Shown: positions 1-9,203 of the stretch, piece after piece
How the letters are laid out: every line of letters starts with the position of its first letter
Position numbering within the stretch: position 1 is the stretch's first letter
NCBI RefSeq assembly: GCF_001908375.1
Contig: NZ_CP017241.1
Span: forward strand, 933,001 to 997,000
Direction: 5' to 3'
Length of the DNA: 64,000 nt
Origin: Rhizobium etli 8C-3
GTDB taxonomy: Bacteria > Pseudomonadota > Alphaproteobacteria > Rhizobiales > Rhizobiaceae
Notes under the pieces: generated by a model
Told to the model about the DNA's origin: nothing
Database searches by the model: none
Seen by the model: the letters and a program-made list of their open reading frames with translations, nothing else
Position numbers and translations under genes: made by a program

Positions 1-546
1 CAACGTGATGATGAACGCTTCGATCCAGCGGAAGCCGAGCTTTTGCAGATACAAGATGAGGAAAACGTCGAGCGCCGTAATCAGCACGCCGAGTTCCAGC
101 GGAACGCCGAAGACCAGGTTGAGGCCGATTGCCGTGCCGATCACCTCGGCAATATCCGTCGCGATGATGGCGATTTCCGCAAAGGCCCAGAGCGGTACGG
201 AGACGAATTTCGGGAAGGCGTCCCGGCAGGCCTGCGCCAGATCGCGGCCAGAAGCAATGGCAAGCCGGGCGCAAAGCGATTGCAGCACGATCGCCATGAG
301 GTTGGAAAGCAGCGCCACGGTCAACAGCGCGTAGCCGAATTTCGAGCCGCCGGCGAGCGAGGTCGCCCAGTTTCCGGGATCCATATAGCCGACCGCGACC
401 ATGTAGCCAGGGCCGGCAAAGGCGGCAATCCGCCGGAGTTTCGACCCAGGGCGGCCCGTGCCGATCGTGCGATAAACGTCTGAAAGCGAGGCTTCCTGGC
501 GATCGTGTCGCCAGCCGCTTTTTGGAGTACGATTTAAGACATCCAT
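1..546 (-). CDS. mntH: Nramp-family manganese/divalent metal transporter MntH, N-terminal part
   Basis: The minus strand encodes 182 residues of an Nramp H+-coupled Mn2+ importer of the inner membrane; the rest lies beyond the window edge. The reading frame starts with [10 protein letters not shown] and then carries the family's metal-binding signature [14 protein letters not shown] in the first membrane helix, followed by the conserved segment [12 protein letters not shown]. The start is the ATG at 546, because the overlapping ATG at 542 hits a stop after two codons. The gene is divergent from the S49 peptidase, with 164 bp between them that contain a Fur/Mur-like inverted repeat. In rhizobia mntH is generally repressed by the manganese sensor Mur; that this holds here is inference. 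Confidence 0.93.
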   Translation of the reverse strand, partial: MDVLNRTPKSGWRHDRQEASLSDVYRTIGTGRPGSKLRRIAAFAGPGYMVAVGYMDPGNWATSLAGGSKFGYALLTVALLSNLMAIVLQSLCARLAIASGRDLAQACRDAFPKFVSVPLWAFAEIAIIATDIAEVIGTAIGLNLVFGVPLELGVLITALDVFLILYLQKLGFRWIEAFIITL

Positions 547-590
547 ATCATTACCGCTTTTGGGACCAATGCCCGCACTATGCCCGATCA

Positions 591-611
591 GAATGATAAT
601 GCAAGTCATTC
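591..611. promoter_or_regulatory. Candidate Fur/Mur-family operator upstream of mntH
   Basis: The repeat GAATGA-N9-TCATTC has perfect 6-bp arms and lies 45 to 65 bp upstream of the mntH start, in the divergent gap. AT-rich inverted repeats with AATGA and TCATT arms are typical of Fur-superfamily sites, and Mur controls manganese import in Rhizobium. The assignment rests on position and symmetry only. Confidence 0.4.
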
Positions 612-710
612 GCAAAAGGAAAAATCGGATGCATGTTGGAAAGGTGGCCATTGCGTTTGCTGCTCCATTGCATACATGGATTGCGTTGCCGAGAGCGAGA
701 AGGATTTGAA

Positions 711-1571
711 ATGGCCGGATTTTTGAGAAAACTGGTACCGAAGCGCTTCCGAAAGGAAGGGGTGATCATCCCGGTCGTCAGGCTTCAGGGCGCGATCATG
801 AGCGGCGGCGGTCAGTTCCGCCCGATACTCAATCTCGCCAATGTCGCACCGGTGCTGGAAAAGGCCTTCTCTGACAAGGAAGCTCCCGCTGTCGCCATTG
901 TCGTCAATTCGCCGGGCGGTTCGCCCGTTCAGTCGCGGCTCATCTTCACGCGAATCCGCGAGCTTGCCCGTGAGAAGCAGAAGAAAGTGCTGGTCTTCGT
1001 CGAGGATGTGGCGGCCTCCGGCGGCTACATGATCGCGCTTGCCGGCGATGAAATCATTGCCGACCCGACGTCTATCGTCGGTTCGATCGGAGTCGTTTCC
1101 GGCGGCTTCGGCTTCCCCGAACTCCTCAAGAAGATCGGCGTCGAGCGTCGCGTCTATACGGCCGGTGAAAACAAGGTCATCCTCGATCCCTTCCAGCCTG
1201 AAAAGGAAAAGGACATTGAATATCTGAAGACCCTTCAGCTCGAGATCCACGAGATCTTCATCACCATGGTGCGCGAACGCCGCGCCGGCAGGCTGAAGGA
1301 TGACGAAACCGTCTTTTCCGGGCTATTCTGGAGCGGCACGCGCGGGCTCGAACTCGGCCTCGTCGACAGCCTTGGCGACATGCGCCAGGAACTGAAAAGG
1401 CGCTACGGGCCGAAGACCAGGCTGCAGCTCGTCACCGCTGCGCGCAGCCTCTTCGGCCGGCGAATTCCCGGTGTCTCGCCCGTCTCGATGGATGGTTTTG
1501 CATCAGGTCTCGCGACGGGACTTGTCGAAGCGGCGGAAGAAAAGGCATTGTGGAGCCGCTACGGACTGTGA
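711..1571 (+). CDS. S49 family serine peptidase (SppA/SohB-like)
   Basis: This 286-residue protein is a short signal-peptide-peptidase-A type enzyme, which cleaves peptides left in or at the membrane. It contains the S49 core: NSPGGSP (crotonase-like fold), [17 protein letters not shown] with the probable nucleophile Ser, and [15 protein letters not shown] Lys downstream (GENKVI region) is the likely general base. The start is the ATG at 711, which has a GAGAAGGA ribosome site upstream; an earlier in-frame start at 633 would add a tail unlike the family. It has no obvious N-terminal membrane helix, so membrane association is uncertain. A tiny membrane protein follows after 19 bp and is probably co-transcribed. 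Confidence 0.9.
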   Translation: MAGFLRKLVPKRFRKEGVIIPVVRLQGAIMSGGGQFRPILNLANVAPVLEKAFSDKEAPAVAIVVNSPGGSPVQSRLIFTRIRELAREKQKKVLVFVEDVAASGGYMIALAGDEIIADPTSIVGSIGVVSGGFGFPELLKKIGVERRVYTAGENKVILDPFQPEKEKDIEYLKTLQLEIHEIFITMVRERRAGRLKDDETVFSGLFWSGTRGLELGLVDSLGDMRQELKRRYGPKTRLQLVTAARSLFGRRIPGVSPVSMDGFASGLATGLVEAAEEKALWSRYGL

Positions 1572-1590
1572 GAGGAGAAGAAAAAGGGAG

Positions 1591-1782
1591 ATGGCGCAGC
1601 TTATCACAATCATAATCCTGGTCGGCGCCGCCTGGTGGCTCTACCGCCGCTTCATCTCCGATGCCAAGCGCCTGCAGGAAAAATCCCGCCGCGCCGAGAA
1701 GGAGCGCCAGACCGGCGCCGTCGGCACGCTTGTCAAGGATCCGGCGACCGGCGAATACCGCGTGAAGCGGGAGGATGAATGA
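1591..1782 (+). CDS. Small single-pass membrane protein of unknown function
   Basis: The frame encodes 63 residues. An N-terminal hydrophobic helix (about residues 3 to 20, ending in WWLYRRF) is followed by a charged cytoplasmic stretch rich in Lys, Arg and Glu and by a short motif, GTLVKDPATGEYRV. The start is the ATG at 1591, preceded by AAAAAGGGAG. It sits 19 bp behind the S49 peptidase, so the two are likely one transcript, and it may be an accessory to the peptidase; that is inference. I do not recognise a named family. Confidence 0.72.
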   Translation: MAQLITIIILVGAAWWLYRRFISDAKRLQEKSRRAEKERQTGAVGTLVKDPATGEYRVKREDE

Positions 1783-2016
1783 CGGTGACCGCTGAGGAAC
1801 GCTTTTTCCCGCTTCGATTGCATCGTGTGTGTTCGGCTAAGGCCAGATGTCGACGAGCTCTTGCGAAAGCCTAAAAGCTCGTCTCGGGGTGGCGGCCGTC
1901 TTGACGGTCGTCACCGAACTCCTTCCAAAACATGGTCCCATCATAGGTTATGTATTGACCCTTGCCCTCTCCCATGGCACCTGTCCGGCAAAATACGCAA
2001 CCGGTGGCTTGTCCTT

Positions 2017-2976
2017 ATGTCTGCATCGATCCCCGACCATATGAACCCGAAGCGTTCGTTCCAGGCGCTGATCCTGACCCTTCATAACTACTGGGCGGAC
2101 AAGGGTTGTGCGGTTCTGCAGCCCTATGACATGGAGGTCGGCGCCGGTACGTTCCATCCGGCCACCACGCTGCGCGCGCTCGGCCCGAAGCCGTGGAAGG
2201 CTGCCTATGTCCAGCCGTCGCGCCGTCCGTCGGACGGTCGCTACGGTGAAAACCCGAACCGTCTGCAGCATTATTACCAGTACCAGGTCATCCTGAAGCC
2301 GAACCCGCCGAACCTGCAGGAGCTTTACCTCGGCTCGCTGGCGGCGATTGGCCTCGATCCGCTGCTGCACGACATCCGGTTCGTCGAGGACGACTGGGAA
2401 AGCCCGACCCTCGGCGCCTGGGGCCTTGGCTGGGAGTGTTGGTGCGACGGCATGGAAGTCTCGCAGTTCACTTACTTTCAGCAGGTCTGCGGCATCGAAT
2501 GCGCGCCGGTTGCCGGCGAACTGACCTATGGCCTGGAGCGTCTGGCGATGTATGTGCAGGGCGTCGACAACGTCTACGACCTGAACTTCAACGGCCGCGA
2601 AGGCGACGAAAAGATCAGCTACGGCGAAGTCTTCCTGCAGGCCGAACAGGAATACTCACGCCACAACTTCGAATTCGCAAATACCGAGATGCTGCATCGC
2701 CATTTCATCGATGCGGAGAAGGAGTGCCAGGCGCTCCTCGCCGCCGGTGCGCCGAGCGACAATGCCAATCAGCTGCTGCACAAATGCGTCTTTCCGGCCT
2801 ATGACCAGTGCATCAAGGCAAGCCACGTCTTCAACCTGTTGGATGCACGCGGGGTGATCTCGGTCACCGAGCGTCAGAGCTATATCCTGCGGGTGCGCAC
2901 GCTCGCCAAGGCTTGCGGCGAAGCGTTCCTGTTGACGGATGCCGGCGGCATGAATGTCGCCAGGGCCGCCGCCTGA
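2017..2976 (+). CDS. glyQ: Glycyl-tRNA synthetase alpha subunit
   Basis: GlyQ forms the class II catalytic core of the alpha2beta2 glycyl-tRNA synthetase, which charges tRNA-Gly with glycine. The protein shows the classic opening [17 protein letters not shown], then [42 protein letters not shown] and [21 protein letters not shown] give the start at 2017 (319 aa, [14 protein letters not shown]); the ATG at 2041 would give 311 aa and is a real alternative, since neither has a strong ribosome site. Its partner glyS is not next to it but about 7 kb downstream on the opposite strand. Confidence 0.96.
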   Translation: MSASIPDHMNPKRSFQALILTLHNYWADKGCAVLQPYDMEVGAGTFHPATTLRALGPKPWKAAYVQPSRRPSDGRYGENPNRLQHYYQYQVILKPNPPNLQELYLGSLAAIGLDPLLHDIRFVEDDWESPTLGAWGLGWECWCDGMEVSQFTYFQQVCGIECAPVAGELTYGLERLAMYVQGVDNVYDLNFNGREGDEKISYGEVFLQAEQEYSRHNFEFANTEMLHRHFIDAEKECQALLAAGAPSDNANQLLHKCVFPAYDQCIKASHVFNLLDARGVISVTERQSYILRVRTLAKACGEAFLLTDAGGMNVARAAA

Positions 2977-2982
2977 GAATGC

Positions 2983-3099
2983 TTAGCGGCGGTGGTCGGA
3001 CCGTACGACGACGCGCCGGGGTGCCGGGCCTGCGCCCTTTCGGAAATCGACGAGAGATGCGATCGCCGCCAGGCTCAATAGAAAGAATGCTGCGCTCAT
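2983..3099 (-). CDS. Candidate 38-aa small protein between glyQ and lemA
   Basis: A short minus-strand frame encodes a peptide that begins MSAAFFLLSLAAIASLVDFR and ends in a strongly basic tail (RRVVVRSDHRR). The pattern is one hydrophobic segment followed by positive charge. The sequence GAGGAA lies 9 bases before the ATG. The frame ends 7 bases from the glyQ stop codon, so the two genes converge. Good ribosome-site spacing and composition support it, but at this length it could be chance. Confidence 0.4.
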   Translation of the reverse strand: MSAAFFLLSLAAIASLVDFRKGAGPAPRRVVVRSDHRR

Positions 3100-3302
3100 G
3101 GTCTGATCATTTCCTCGTCATGAGTTGCGAGTGCACCGTAACCAGCCGGCACAGTTAGCAAGATACAGCCGCCTTCATAGGTGCGGTATCGTGATATTTC
3201 GCTAGTCGTTGACGGGAATCGCGGCCTGGAAATGCGGGATGACAATCCAGCGCAAGCCGCATAGTCTCCGTCCAAACTTTGCGTCGTTGCGGGGGATTCG
3301 CG

Positions 3303-3854
3303 ATGTATATCCTTCTCGGTGTGATCGTTCTGATCGCGCTTTATCTTGTCTTTATCTATAACGGTCTCGTCCGCGCCCGACAGATGGCCGAAGAGGCCTG
3401 GTCCGGCATCGACGTGCAGCTGAAGCGTCGCGCCGATCTGATCCCAAACCTCATCGAGACCGTCAAGGGCTACGCCACTCACGAAAAGAGCACGTTGGAA
3501 GAGGTCGTGGAGCTGCGCAACAAGGCGCAGGCGGTGCCTTCCGGCGATGTTGCGGGCAGGGCGCAGGCGGAGGGCCTTCTTGGCCAGGCGCTCGGCCGTG
3601 TGCTGGCGCTGGCCGAAGCCTATCCGGACCTGAAGGCGAACGAGAACTTCTCAGAGCTTCAGGCCTCGCTCGAAACGATGGAGAGTGAAATCCAGATGGC
3701 GCGCCGGTACTACAACGGCGCTGCCCGTGATCTCAACGTCAAGGTGGAAAGCTTCCCCTCCAATCTGGTCGCTGGGCAGTTCGGCTTCCAGAAGCGGGAA
3801 TATTTCGAGATCACCAACGAGGCCGACCGCGCCGTCCCGGCCGTCAAATTCTGA
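3303..3854 (+). CDS. LemA family membrane protein
   Basis: The 183-residue protein has an N-terminal membrane helix (MYILLGVIVLIALYLVFIYN) and then a long helical domain with the family motif LKRRADLIPNLIETVKGY and the later segment MARRYYNGAARDLN, matching LemA proteins in length and order. LemA proteins are anchored with a very short outer end; their biochemical role is not established. The start is the ATG at 3303, just after GGGGATTCGCG. LemA genes often sit beside DUF2207 or TPM-domain genes; here the DUF2207 gene is present, but an EPSP synthase gene lies between them. Confidence 0.92.
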   Translation: MYILLGVIVLIALYLVFIYNGLVRARQMAEEAWSGIDVQLKRRADLIPNLIETVKGYATHEKSTLEEVVELRNKAQAVPSGDVAGRAQAEGLLGQALGRVLALAEAYPDLKANENFSELQASLETMESEIQMARRYYNGAARDLNVKVESFPSNLVAGQFGFQKREYFEITNEADRAVPAVKF

Positions 3855-3947
3855 CATGGGCGTTTGCCTTTGCGCAAAAGCTGCTATGAGCAGGGCCGGT
3901 CAGTGGCCGCAGGGCGGCCAGCGCAATGGACGGAACAGACAAGCGTC

Positions 3948-5210
3948 ATGAGCAAGGACAAGAAACTCACCATCATTCCCGCTAAGGCTCCGCTCGTGGG
4001 GCGCGCCGTGCCGCCGGGCTCGAAGTCGATCACCAACCGCGCACTCCTCCTGGCTGGCCTTGCCAAGGGGGTCAGCCGCCTGACCGGCGCGCTGAAGAGC
4101 GACGACACGCTCTACATGGCCGAAGCGCTTCGCGCTATGGGCGTCGTCATCGACGAACCGGACGATACAAGCTTCGTCGTCACCGGAAGCGGCAAGCTGC
4201 TGCCGCCGAAAGCGCCGCTCTTCCTCGGCAATGCCGGCACCGCAACACGGTTTCTGACTGCCGCTGCCGCACTCGTTGATGGCACCGTCGTCGTCGACGG
4301 CGATCAGCACATGCGCAAGCGCCCGATCGGTCCGCTCGTTGATGCGTTGCGCTCTCTCGGAATCGATGCGACGGCCCAGACCGGCTGCCCGCCTGTAACC
4401 GTGAAGGGCGCGGGCCGCTTCGAAGCGAGCCGTATCGGCATCGATGGCGGTCTCTCCAGCCAGTATGTGTCCGCGCTGCTGATGATGGCGGCCGGAGGCG
4501 ACCGCCCGGTGGATATTGAACTCCTCGGCCAGGACATCGGTGCCCTCGGCTACATCGATCTCACGACCGCGGCGATGCAAGCCTTCGGCGCCAAGGTTAA
4601 TAAGACGAGCGCGCTCACCTGGCGCGTCGAGCCGACCGGCTACACGGCAGCCGATTTCGTCATCGAGCCTGATGCATCGGCGGCAACTTACCTCTGGGCG
4701 GCCGAAGTCCTCACCGGTGGCTCCATCGATCTCGGCGTGCCCAACGGCGCGTTCACGCAGCCGGATGCGCGCGCCTACGACATCATCGCCAAGTTCCCGC
4801 ACCTGCCGGCTGAAATCGACGGTTCGCAGATGCAGGACGCGGTTCCGACGCTCGCAGTCCTTGCCGCTTTCAACGAAACGCCCGTCCATTTCGTCGGCAT
4901 TGCCAATCTGCGCGTCAAGGAATGCGATCGCATCCGCGCGCTGTCGACCGGCCTGACGCAGATTCGCCCGGATCTGGCACGCGAGGAAGGCGACGATCTC
5001 ATCGTCCAGTCCGATCCGTCGCTTGCCGGAAAACGTCTGCCTGCCGAGATTGACACTTTCGCCGACCACCGCATCGCCATGAGCTTCGCGCTCGCCGGAC
5101 TGAAGATAGACGGCATCACGATCCTCGATCCGGATTGCGTCGGCAAGACGTTCCCTGCCTACTGGCGGACGCTGGCAGGACTGGGCGTCGAATATGGGAA
5201 CGAGGGCTGA
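3948..5210 (+). CDS. aroA: 3-phosphoshikimate 1-carboxyvinyltransferase (EPSP synthase), Escherichia-type sequence
   Basis: The 420-residue enzyme joins shikimate-3-phosphate and phosphoenolpyruvate in the chorismate pathway. Catalytic elements are all visible: PGSKSITNRALLLA, LGNAGTATRFLTAAA, MRKRPIGPLVDAL, GLSSQYVSALLMMA, QDAVPTLAVLAA, RVKECDRIRAL, DHRIAMSFALA and VGKTFPAYW. The start is the ATG at 3948 (MSKDKKLT). These motifs match the Escherichia coli/plant class rather than the class II AroA (CP4 type) familiar in rhizobia, which usually lies by cmk and rpsA. This may therefore be a second aroA. In the substrate loop the residue equal to E. coli Pro101 is Phe, a position tied to glyphosate sensitivity. 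It lies between lemA and DUF2207. Confidence 0.93.
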   Translation: MSKDKKLTIIPAKAPLVGRAVPPGSKSITNRALLLAGLAKGVSRLTGALKSDDTLYMAEALRAMGVVIDEPDDTSFVVTGSGKLLPPKAPLFLGNAGTATRFLTAAAALVDGTVVVDGDQHMRKRPIGPLVDALRSLGIDATAQTGCPPVTVKGAGRFEASRIGIDGGLSSQYVSALLMMAAGGDRPVDIELLGQDIGALGYIDLTTAAMQAFGAKVNKTSALTWRVEPTGYTAADFVIEPDASAATYLWAAEVLTGGSIDLGVPNGAFTQPDARAYDIIAKFPHLPAEIDGSQMQDAVPTLAVLAAFNETPVHFVGIANLRVKECDRIRALSTGLTQIRPDLAREEGDDLIVQSDPSLAGKRLPAEIDTFADHRIAMSFALAGLKIDGITILDPDCVGKTFPAYWRTLAGLGVEYGNEG

Positions 5211-5252
5211 CATTATCTGAGGCGGCAGCGCGCCGCCGGCGGGGAGAGGTAT

Positions 5253-7187
5253 ATGATCCGGCGGCTTTTCGGCCTTTGCGTCATTCTGTTTATGGCGCTT
5301 GCAGCATATGCGGCAAGTGCTGCGGAGGTGATCAACTCCTTCGCATCGGATATAAGGCTCGAAAAGAGCGGCGCCATGACGGTGACGGAGACAATCACCG
5401 TCAATGCCGAGGGCAACCGGATCCGGCGAGGCATCTTCCGCGATTTTCCGCTGACTTTCGTCGATGAAGGGGGTCGCCGCCGCAGCGTCGACTTCGACGT
5501 TATATCGGTCAGACGCGACGGCAAGGACGAGCCTTGGAAGACGGAATCCGTCTCGGGCGGCATCCGTATCTATGCTGGGTCAGAAGACGTCATGCTTGCG
5601 CCGGGCCGCCATGAATATGCCTTCACCTACACCACCGATCGCCAGATCCGCTATTTCGCCGATTACGACGAACTCTATTGGAATGTGACCGGTAACGGCT
5701 GGATCTTCCCGATCATGGCCGCGACCGCGACGGTGAACCTGCCAGATGGCGTCACCGCAACCGATACGAATGTGTTCACCGGTGCGCTTGGCGCAAAGGA
5801 CAAGAATGCCCGCGTGTCAGGCAGCAATGCCCGGCCGGTCTTCTCGACGACCATACCGCTCGATGCCAACGAAGGTCTGACGATTGCCGTCAAGCTTGCC
5901 AAAGGCGCGATCGATCCGCCGAGCAGATCGGATCAGAACATCTGGTGGCTGAAGGACAACCGCGACTATTTCATCGGTTTCGGCGGCCTCCTGCTTGTGT
6001 TCCTCTACTACACCCGCTCCTGGCTCAAGGTCGGGCGAGACCCTTCCCGCGGCGTCCTCGTGCCGCGCTGGGATCCTCCCGACGGCATCTCTCCAGCGCT
6101 CGTCAACTATATCGACAACAAGGGCATTTCAGGCGGGGGCTGGACGGCGCTTTCGGCAACGGCGCTGGACCTGGCGGTTCGCGGCTATGTCGTTCTTGAA
6201 GACCTCAAGCAATCGATCATCGTCAGGCGAACGGAAAAGCCGGTGGGTAAGGAGAAGCTGGAAGCCGCCGAAACCAGCCTCCTGAGCGCCGTCGGCAACA
6301 AGGGATCGCTGACGATCGACAAGGCAAACGGCGAACGCGTGAAGTCGGTCGGACAAAGCTTTCGGTCGGCGATCGAGCGGGAACATCGCGGCAAATACTA
6401 CAATTCCAATAGCGGCTATACGGCTGGTGGCATCGCGCTCAGCGCTGCCGCACTTGTCGCGCTCTTCGTTTTCGGCACGCTGGAAACCGATGCGATCGTC
6501 CTGATGATCATTCCGATCGTCGTTTCTGTCTTCGTCGCCGTCTTCGTGGCCGGCTTTGCACGGTCCTTCCGCCCCGGCCAGTCCCTTGGAGGCAAGATCG
6601 CCGCCGTGATCGCGATCGCCGTCATCGTTTTTGTCGGCTTCAGCATCATTTCATCGCTGGCTCTGGCACTTTTCTCCACGCTTTTGGAATTCCACGAGAC
6701 GCCGATGCTCTTTGCCGTCGGCGGCATCGTGCTGCTCAACCTGCTCTATGTTTTCATCATGGGTGCGCCAACGCCGCTTGGCTCGAAGATCATGGATGGC
6801 ATCGACGGCCTTCGTCAGTATCTGACGCTTGCCGAGAAGGACCGGATGAACATGGCCGGTGCGCCGGAAATGTCGCCCCAACATTTCGAGAAGCTGCTGC
6901 CCTATGCGGTTGCGCTTGGTGTCGAGAAGCCCTGGACGCGCACCTTCGAAACCTGGCTTGCGGCGGCCTCTGCCTCGGCGGCTGCGGCTTATGCACCGTC
7001 CTGGTATTCCGGCAACTTCAAAAGCGGCAGCTTTTCCGATCGCATCGGCGGCTTCTCGTCGTCGATGGCGTCCACCATTGCCTCGACCATTCCCTCGCCC
7101 CCGCCCTCAAGTTCGTCTTCCGGTTTTTCCGGCGGCGGAGGTTCTTCGGGCGGTGGCGGTGGCGGCGGCGGCGGTGGCGGCTGGTGA
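5253..7187 (+). CDS. DUF2207 domain-containing membrane protein
   Basis: The 644-residue protein starts with a signal peptide (to about residue 24), then has an extracytoplasmic beta-rich DUF2207 domain (about 25 to 210: INSFASDIRLEKSGAMTVTE, then IRRGIFRDFP). A membrane helix follows near 230 to 250, then a cytoplasmic domain with DPSRGVLVPRWDPPDG, then further helices around 390 to 500. The C terminus (last 50 residues) is almost only Ser and Gly and ends in a long Gly run and Trp, as is common in this family. GGGGAGAGGT precedes the ATG. The function is unknown; families of this type co-occur with LemA. Confidence 0.9.
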   Translation: MIRRLFGLCVILFMALAAYAASAAEVINSFASDIRLEKSGAMTVTETITVNAEGNRIRRGIFRDFPLTFVDEGGRRRSVDFDVISVRRDGKDEPWKTESVSGGIRIYAGSEDVMLAPGRHEYAFTYTTDRQIRYFADYDELYWNVTGNGWIFPIMAATATVNLPDGVTATDTNVFTGALGAKDKNARVSGSNARPVFSTTIPLDANEGLTIAVKLAKGAIDPPSRSDQNIWWLKDNRDYFIGFGGLLLVFLYYTRSWLKVGRDPSRGVLVPRWDPPDGISPALVNYIDNKGISGGGWTALSATALDLAVRGYVVLEDLKQSIIVRRTEKPVGKEKLEAAETSLLSAVGNKGSLTIDKANGERVKSVGQSFRSAIEREHRGKYYNSNSGYTAGGIALSAAALVALFVFGTLETDAIVLMIIPIVVSVFVAVFVAGFARSFRPGQSLGGKIAAVIAIAVIVFVGFSIISSLALALFSTLLEFHETPMLFAVGGIVLLNLLYVFIMGAPTPLGSKIMDGIDGLRQYLTLAEKDRMNMAGAPEMSPQHFEKLLPYAVALGVEKPWTRTFETWLAAASASAAAAYAPSWYSGNFKSGSFSDRIGGFSSSMASTIASTIPSPPPSSSSSGFSGGGGSSGGGGGGGGGGGW

Positions 7188-7253
7188 GCTTTCCCGCTTG
7201 ACCTTTGGCTTCACGCCCCTTAACCGCCAGACAGAAAACGGAAAGGATCAGGC

Positions 7254-8525
7254 ATGAAGGTTCTGTTGATCGGCTCGGGCGGACGCGAGCATGCGCTTGC
7301 CTGGAAGCTGGCAAAATCGCCGCTGATGACCGAATTCTATGCCGCGCCGGGCAATCCGGGCATTGCGGAGCATGCAAGGCTCGTCAGCCTGAACGTTGAA
7401 GATCACGAGGCAGTCGCGGCCTTCTGCGTGCAAAAGGCCATCGATTTTGTCGTTGTCGGTCCCGAGGCGCCTCTGGTCGCCGGCCTTGCCGACCGCCTGC
7501 GAGCCGATGGGCTGAAGGTCTTCGGTCCGTCCGCTGCAGCAGCCCAGCTCGAAGGTTCCAAGGGTTTTACCAAGGATATCTGCGCCCGCTACAACATCCC
7601 GACCGGCGCCTACCAGCGCTTCAACAACGCCCCGAAGGCAAAGGCCTATATCCGCGAACAAGGCGCCCCCATCGTCGTCAAGGCGGATGGCCTTGCCGCC
7701 GGCAAGGGCGTGACGGTGGCGATGAGCGTGGGGGAGGCGCTTGGCGCAGTCGACGATTGCTTCGAGGGTGCGTTCGGCGCAGCCGGCGCCGAGGTCGTCA
7801 TCGAGGCTTATCTCGATGGCGAAGAGGCAAGCTTCTTCTGCCTCTGCGACGGCAAGAACGCCCTGCCGCTGGCGACCGCACAGGATCACAAGCGTGTCGG
7901 CGAGGGTGATACCGGCGTCAATACCGGCGGCATGGGCGCCTATTCGCCGGCTCCGGTAATGACGCCCGAGATGATCGAGCGGACGATGAAGGAAATTATC
8001 GAGCCGACGATCTGCGGCATGGCCGAAAGCGGCTATCCTTTCTGCGGTGTTTTCTTCGCCGGCTTGATGATTACGGCAAAGGGCCCCGAACTCATTGAAT
8101 ACAATGTGCGCTTCGGCGATCCCGAATGCCAGGTACTGATGATGCGCCTGAAGAGCGATCTGCTGCCGCTTCTGCTGGCAGCGGCCGAAGGCACGCTCGA
8201 CAAGGCCACAGCCGAATGGAGCGACGATCCGGCGCTGACCGTCGTGATGGCCTCCAAGGGTTATCCGGGCCCTTATGAGAAGAACACGCCGATCCTCTCG
8301 CTGCCGGAGGCAGGCGAGGGCGCGAAAGTGTTCCATGCTGGCACGTCTTTGAAGGACGGCGAGCTGGTCGCGACCGGCGGCCGAGTGCTGAACGTGACCG
8401 CCACCGGCAGAACAGTCGGCGAGGCTCAAAGCCGCGCCTATGCGCTGCTGGACAAGGTGGAATGGGAAAATGGTTTCTGCCGCCGCGATATCGGCTGGCG
8501 GGCGATCGAGCGCGAAAAAGCTTGA
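7254..8525 (+). CDS. purD: Phosphoribosylamine-glycine ligase (GARS)
   Basis: PurD catalyses the second step of purine synthesis, coupling glycine to phosphoribosylamine with ATP. The 423-residue length is standard. The protein opens with [16 protein letters not shown], has the N-domain end [16 protein letters not shown], the ATP-grasp segments [11 protein letters not shown] and [12 protein letters not shown], and the Mg-binding region [12 protein letters not shown]. The start is the ATG at 7254, preceded by GGAAAGGATCAGGC. It stands 66 bp after the DUF2207 gene on the same strand and probably has its own or a shared promoter. Confidence 0.97.
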   Translation: MKVLLIGSGGREHALAWKLAKSPLMTEFYAAPGNPGIAEHARLVSLNVEDHEAVAAFCVQKAIDFVVVGPEAPLVAGLADRLRADGLKVFGPSAAAAQLEGSKGFTKDICARYNIPTGAYQRFNNAPKAKAYIREQGAPIVVKADGLAAGKGVTVAMSVGEALGAVDDCFEGAFGAAGAEVVIEAYLDGEEASFFCLCDGKNALPLATAQDHKRVGEGDTGVNTGGMGAYSPAPVMTPEMIERTMKEIIEPTICGMAESGYPFCGVFFAGLMITAKGPELIEYNVRFGDPECQVLMMRLKSDLLPLLLAAAEGTLDKATAEWSDDPALTVVMASKGYPGPYEKNTPILSLPEAGEGAKVFHAGTSLKDGELVATGGRVLNVTATGRTVGEAQSRAYALLDKVEWENGFCRRDIGWRAIEREKA

Positions 8526-8630
8526 GCCTGGCCCGAAATCGGGTCAGATCCGTAAATTTCTAACCATTCCCCTGACGGGATGGAAATAAAGGCTCGCTAT
8601 CTTGTTCCCATAGAGGTCGGAGCAGGTTCC

Positions 8631-9092
8631 ATGCGTCAATTCATTCTCGGTGCGTCAATTCTTCTGGCATCTGGTTCGGCGATGGCCTCCTCGATCGAGG
8701 TGATCGGCTCGTCGCGCGCCGGCGGCGGCAGCATTGTGACCGAGACCTGCACGACCTGCCCACCGTTGCAATCGACCGAGCGCAAGAAGGACTACACGGT
8801 GCCGGCTTTGCCGCCCGGCGCCATCCAGGCCAGCGCGCTGCGTAATGTGGCCGGTGAGCAGAAGCTCTACCGCACCGAAGGCTGGATGGGCGGATCGCCC
8901 GTGGTTTTCGTGACCAAGGCGACCCCCGAAGTCCTGGCCGACTTCAAGGTGACGGTCCCCGACGAAGGCATCGACCCGACGGCGACGACCTCCCTCATCG
9001 GCGGTGATGCCAAGCCAGTTGTTGCAGGCATGTCCGCCCCTGCGGAACAAACGGTGCCGCTCGACGTTTCCGACTTTGAGCTTAGAATGTGA
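8631..9092 (+). CDS. Secreted HPE1-like (plant virulence effector-like domain) protein
   Basis: The 153-residue product has a signal peptide (MRQFILGASILLASGSAMAS, likely cut after Ala-Met-Ala) and a mature part with the conserved start SSIEVIGSSRAGGGSIVTET, a CxxC pair (CTTCPP) and the segment KLYRTEGWMGGSPVVFV. This pattern matches rhizobial proteins annotated as HPE1-like; the name comes from sequence resemblance and does not prove any role in plant interaction. The start is the ATG at 8631 after GGAGCAGG; a start at 8580 would place charged residues before the signal peptide. It is followed by a strong terminator. Confidence 0.8.
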   Translation: MRQFILGASILLASGSAMASSIEVIGSSRAGGGSIVTETCTTCPPLQSTERKKDYTVPALPPGAIQASALRNVAGEQKLYRTEGWMGGSPVVFVTKATPEVLADFKVTVPDEGIDPTATTSLIGGDAKPVVAGMSAPAEQTVPLDVSDFELRM

Positions 9093-9158
9093 TTTTTAGT
9101 TCCCTGCCCCTGACCCGGCCAAAGTTTTGGTCGTACGGGGTCCGCCGCATGGCGGATT

Positions 9159-9203
9159 GAATGCGCTCCTGAAGAGAAGCAGGAGCGCATTCTTTATTTT
9201 TTT
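9159..9203 (+). terminator. Intrinsic terminator after the HPE1-like gene
   Basis: A perfect 13-bp stem (GAATGCGCTCCTG and CAGGAGCGCATTC) with an 8-base loop is followed by a T-rich run. It lies 67 bp after the stop codon and is one of the clearest rho-independent terminators of the window. Confidence 0.92.

Noticed and set aside
1847..2044. A 65-codon plus-strand frame with a hydrophobic stretch before glyQ
   Set aside because: It overlaps the glyQ start region in another frame, has no ribosome site and no recognisable family.
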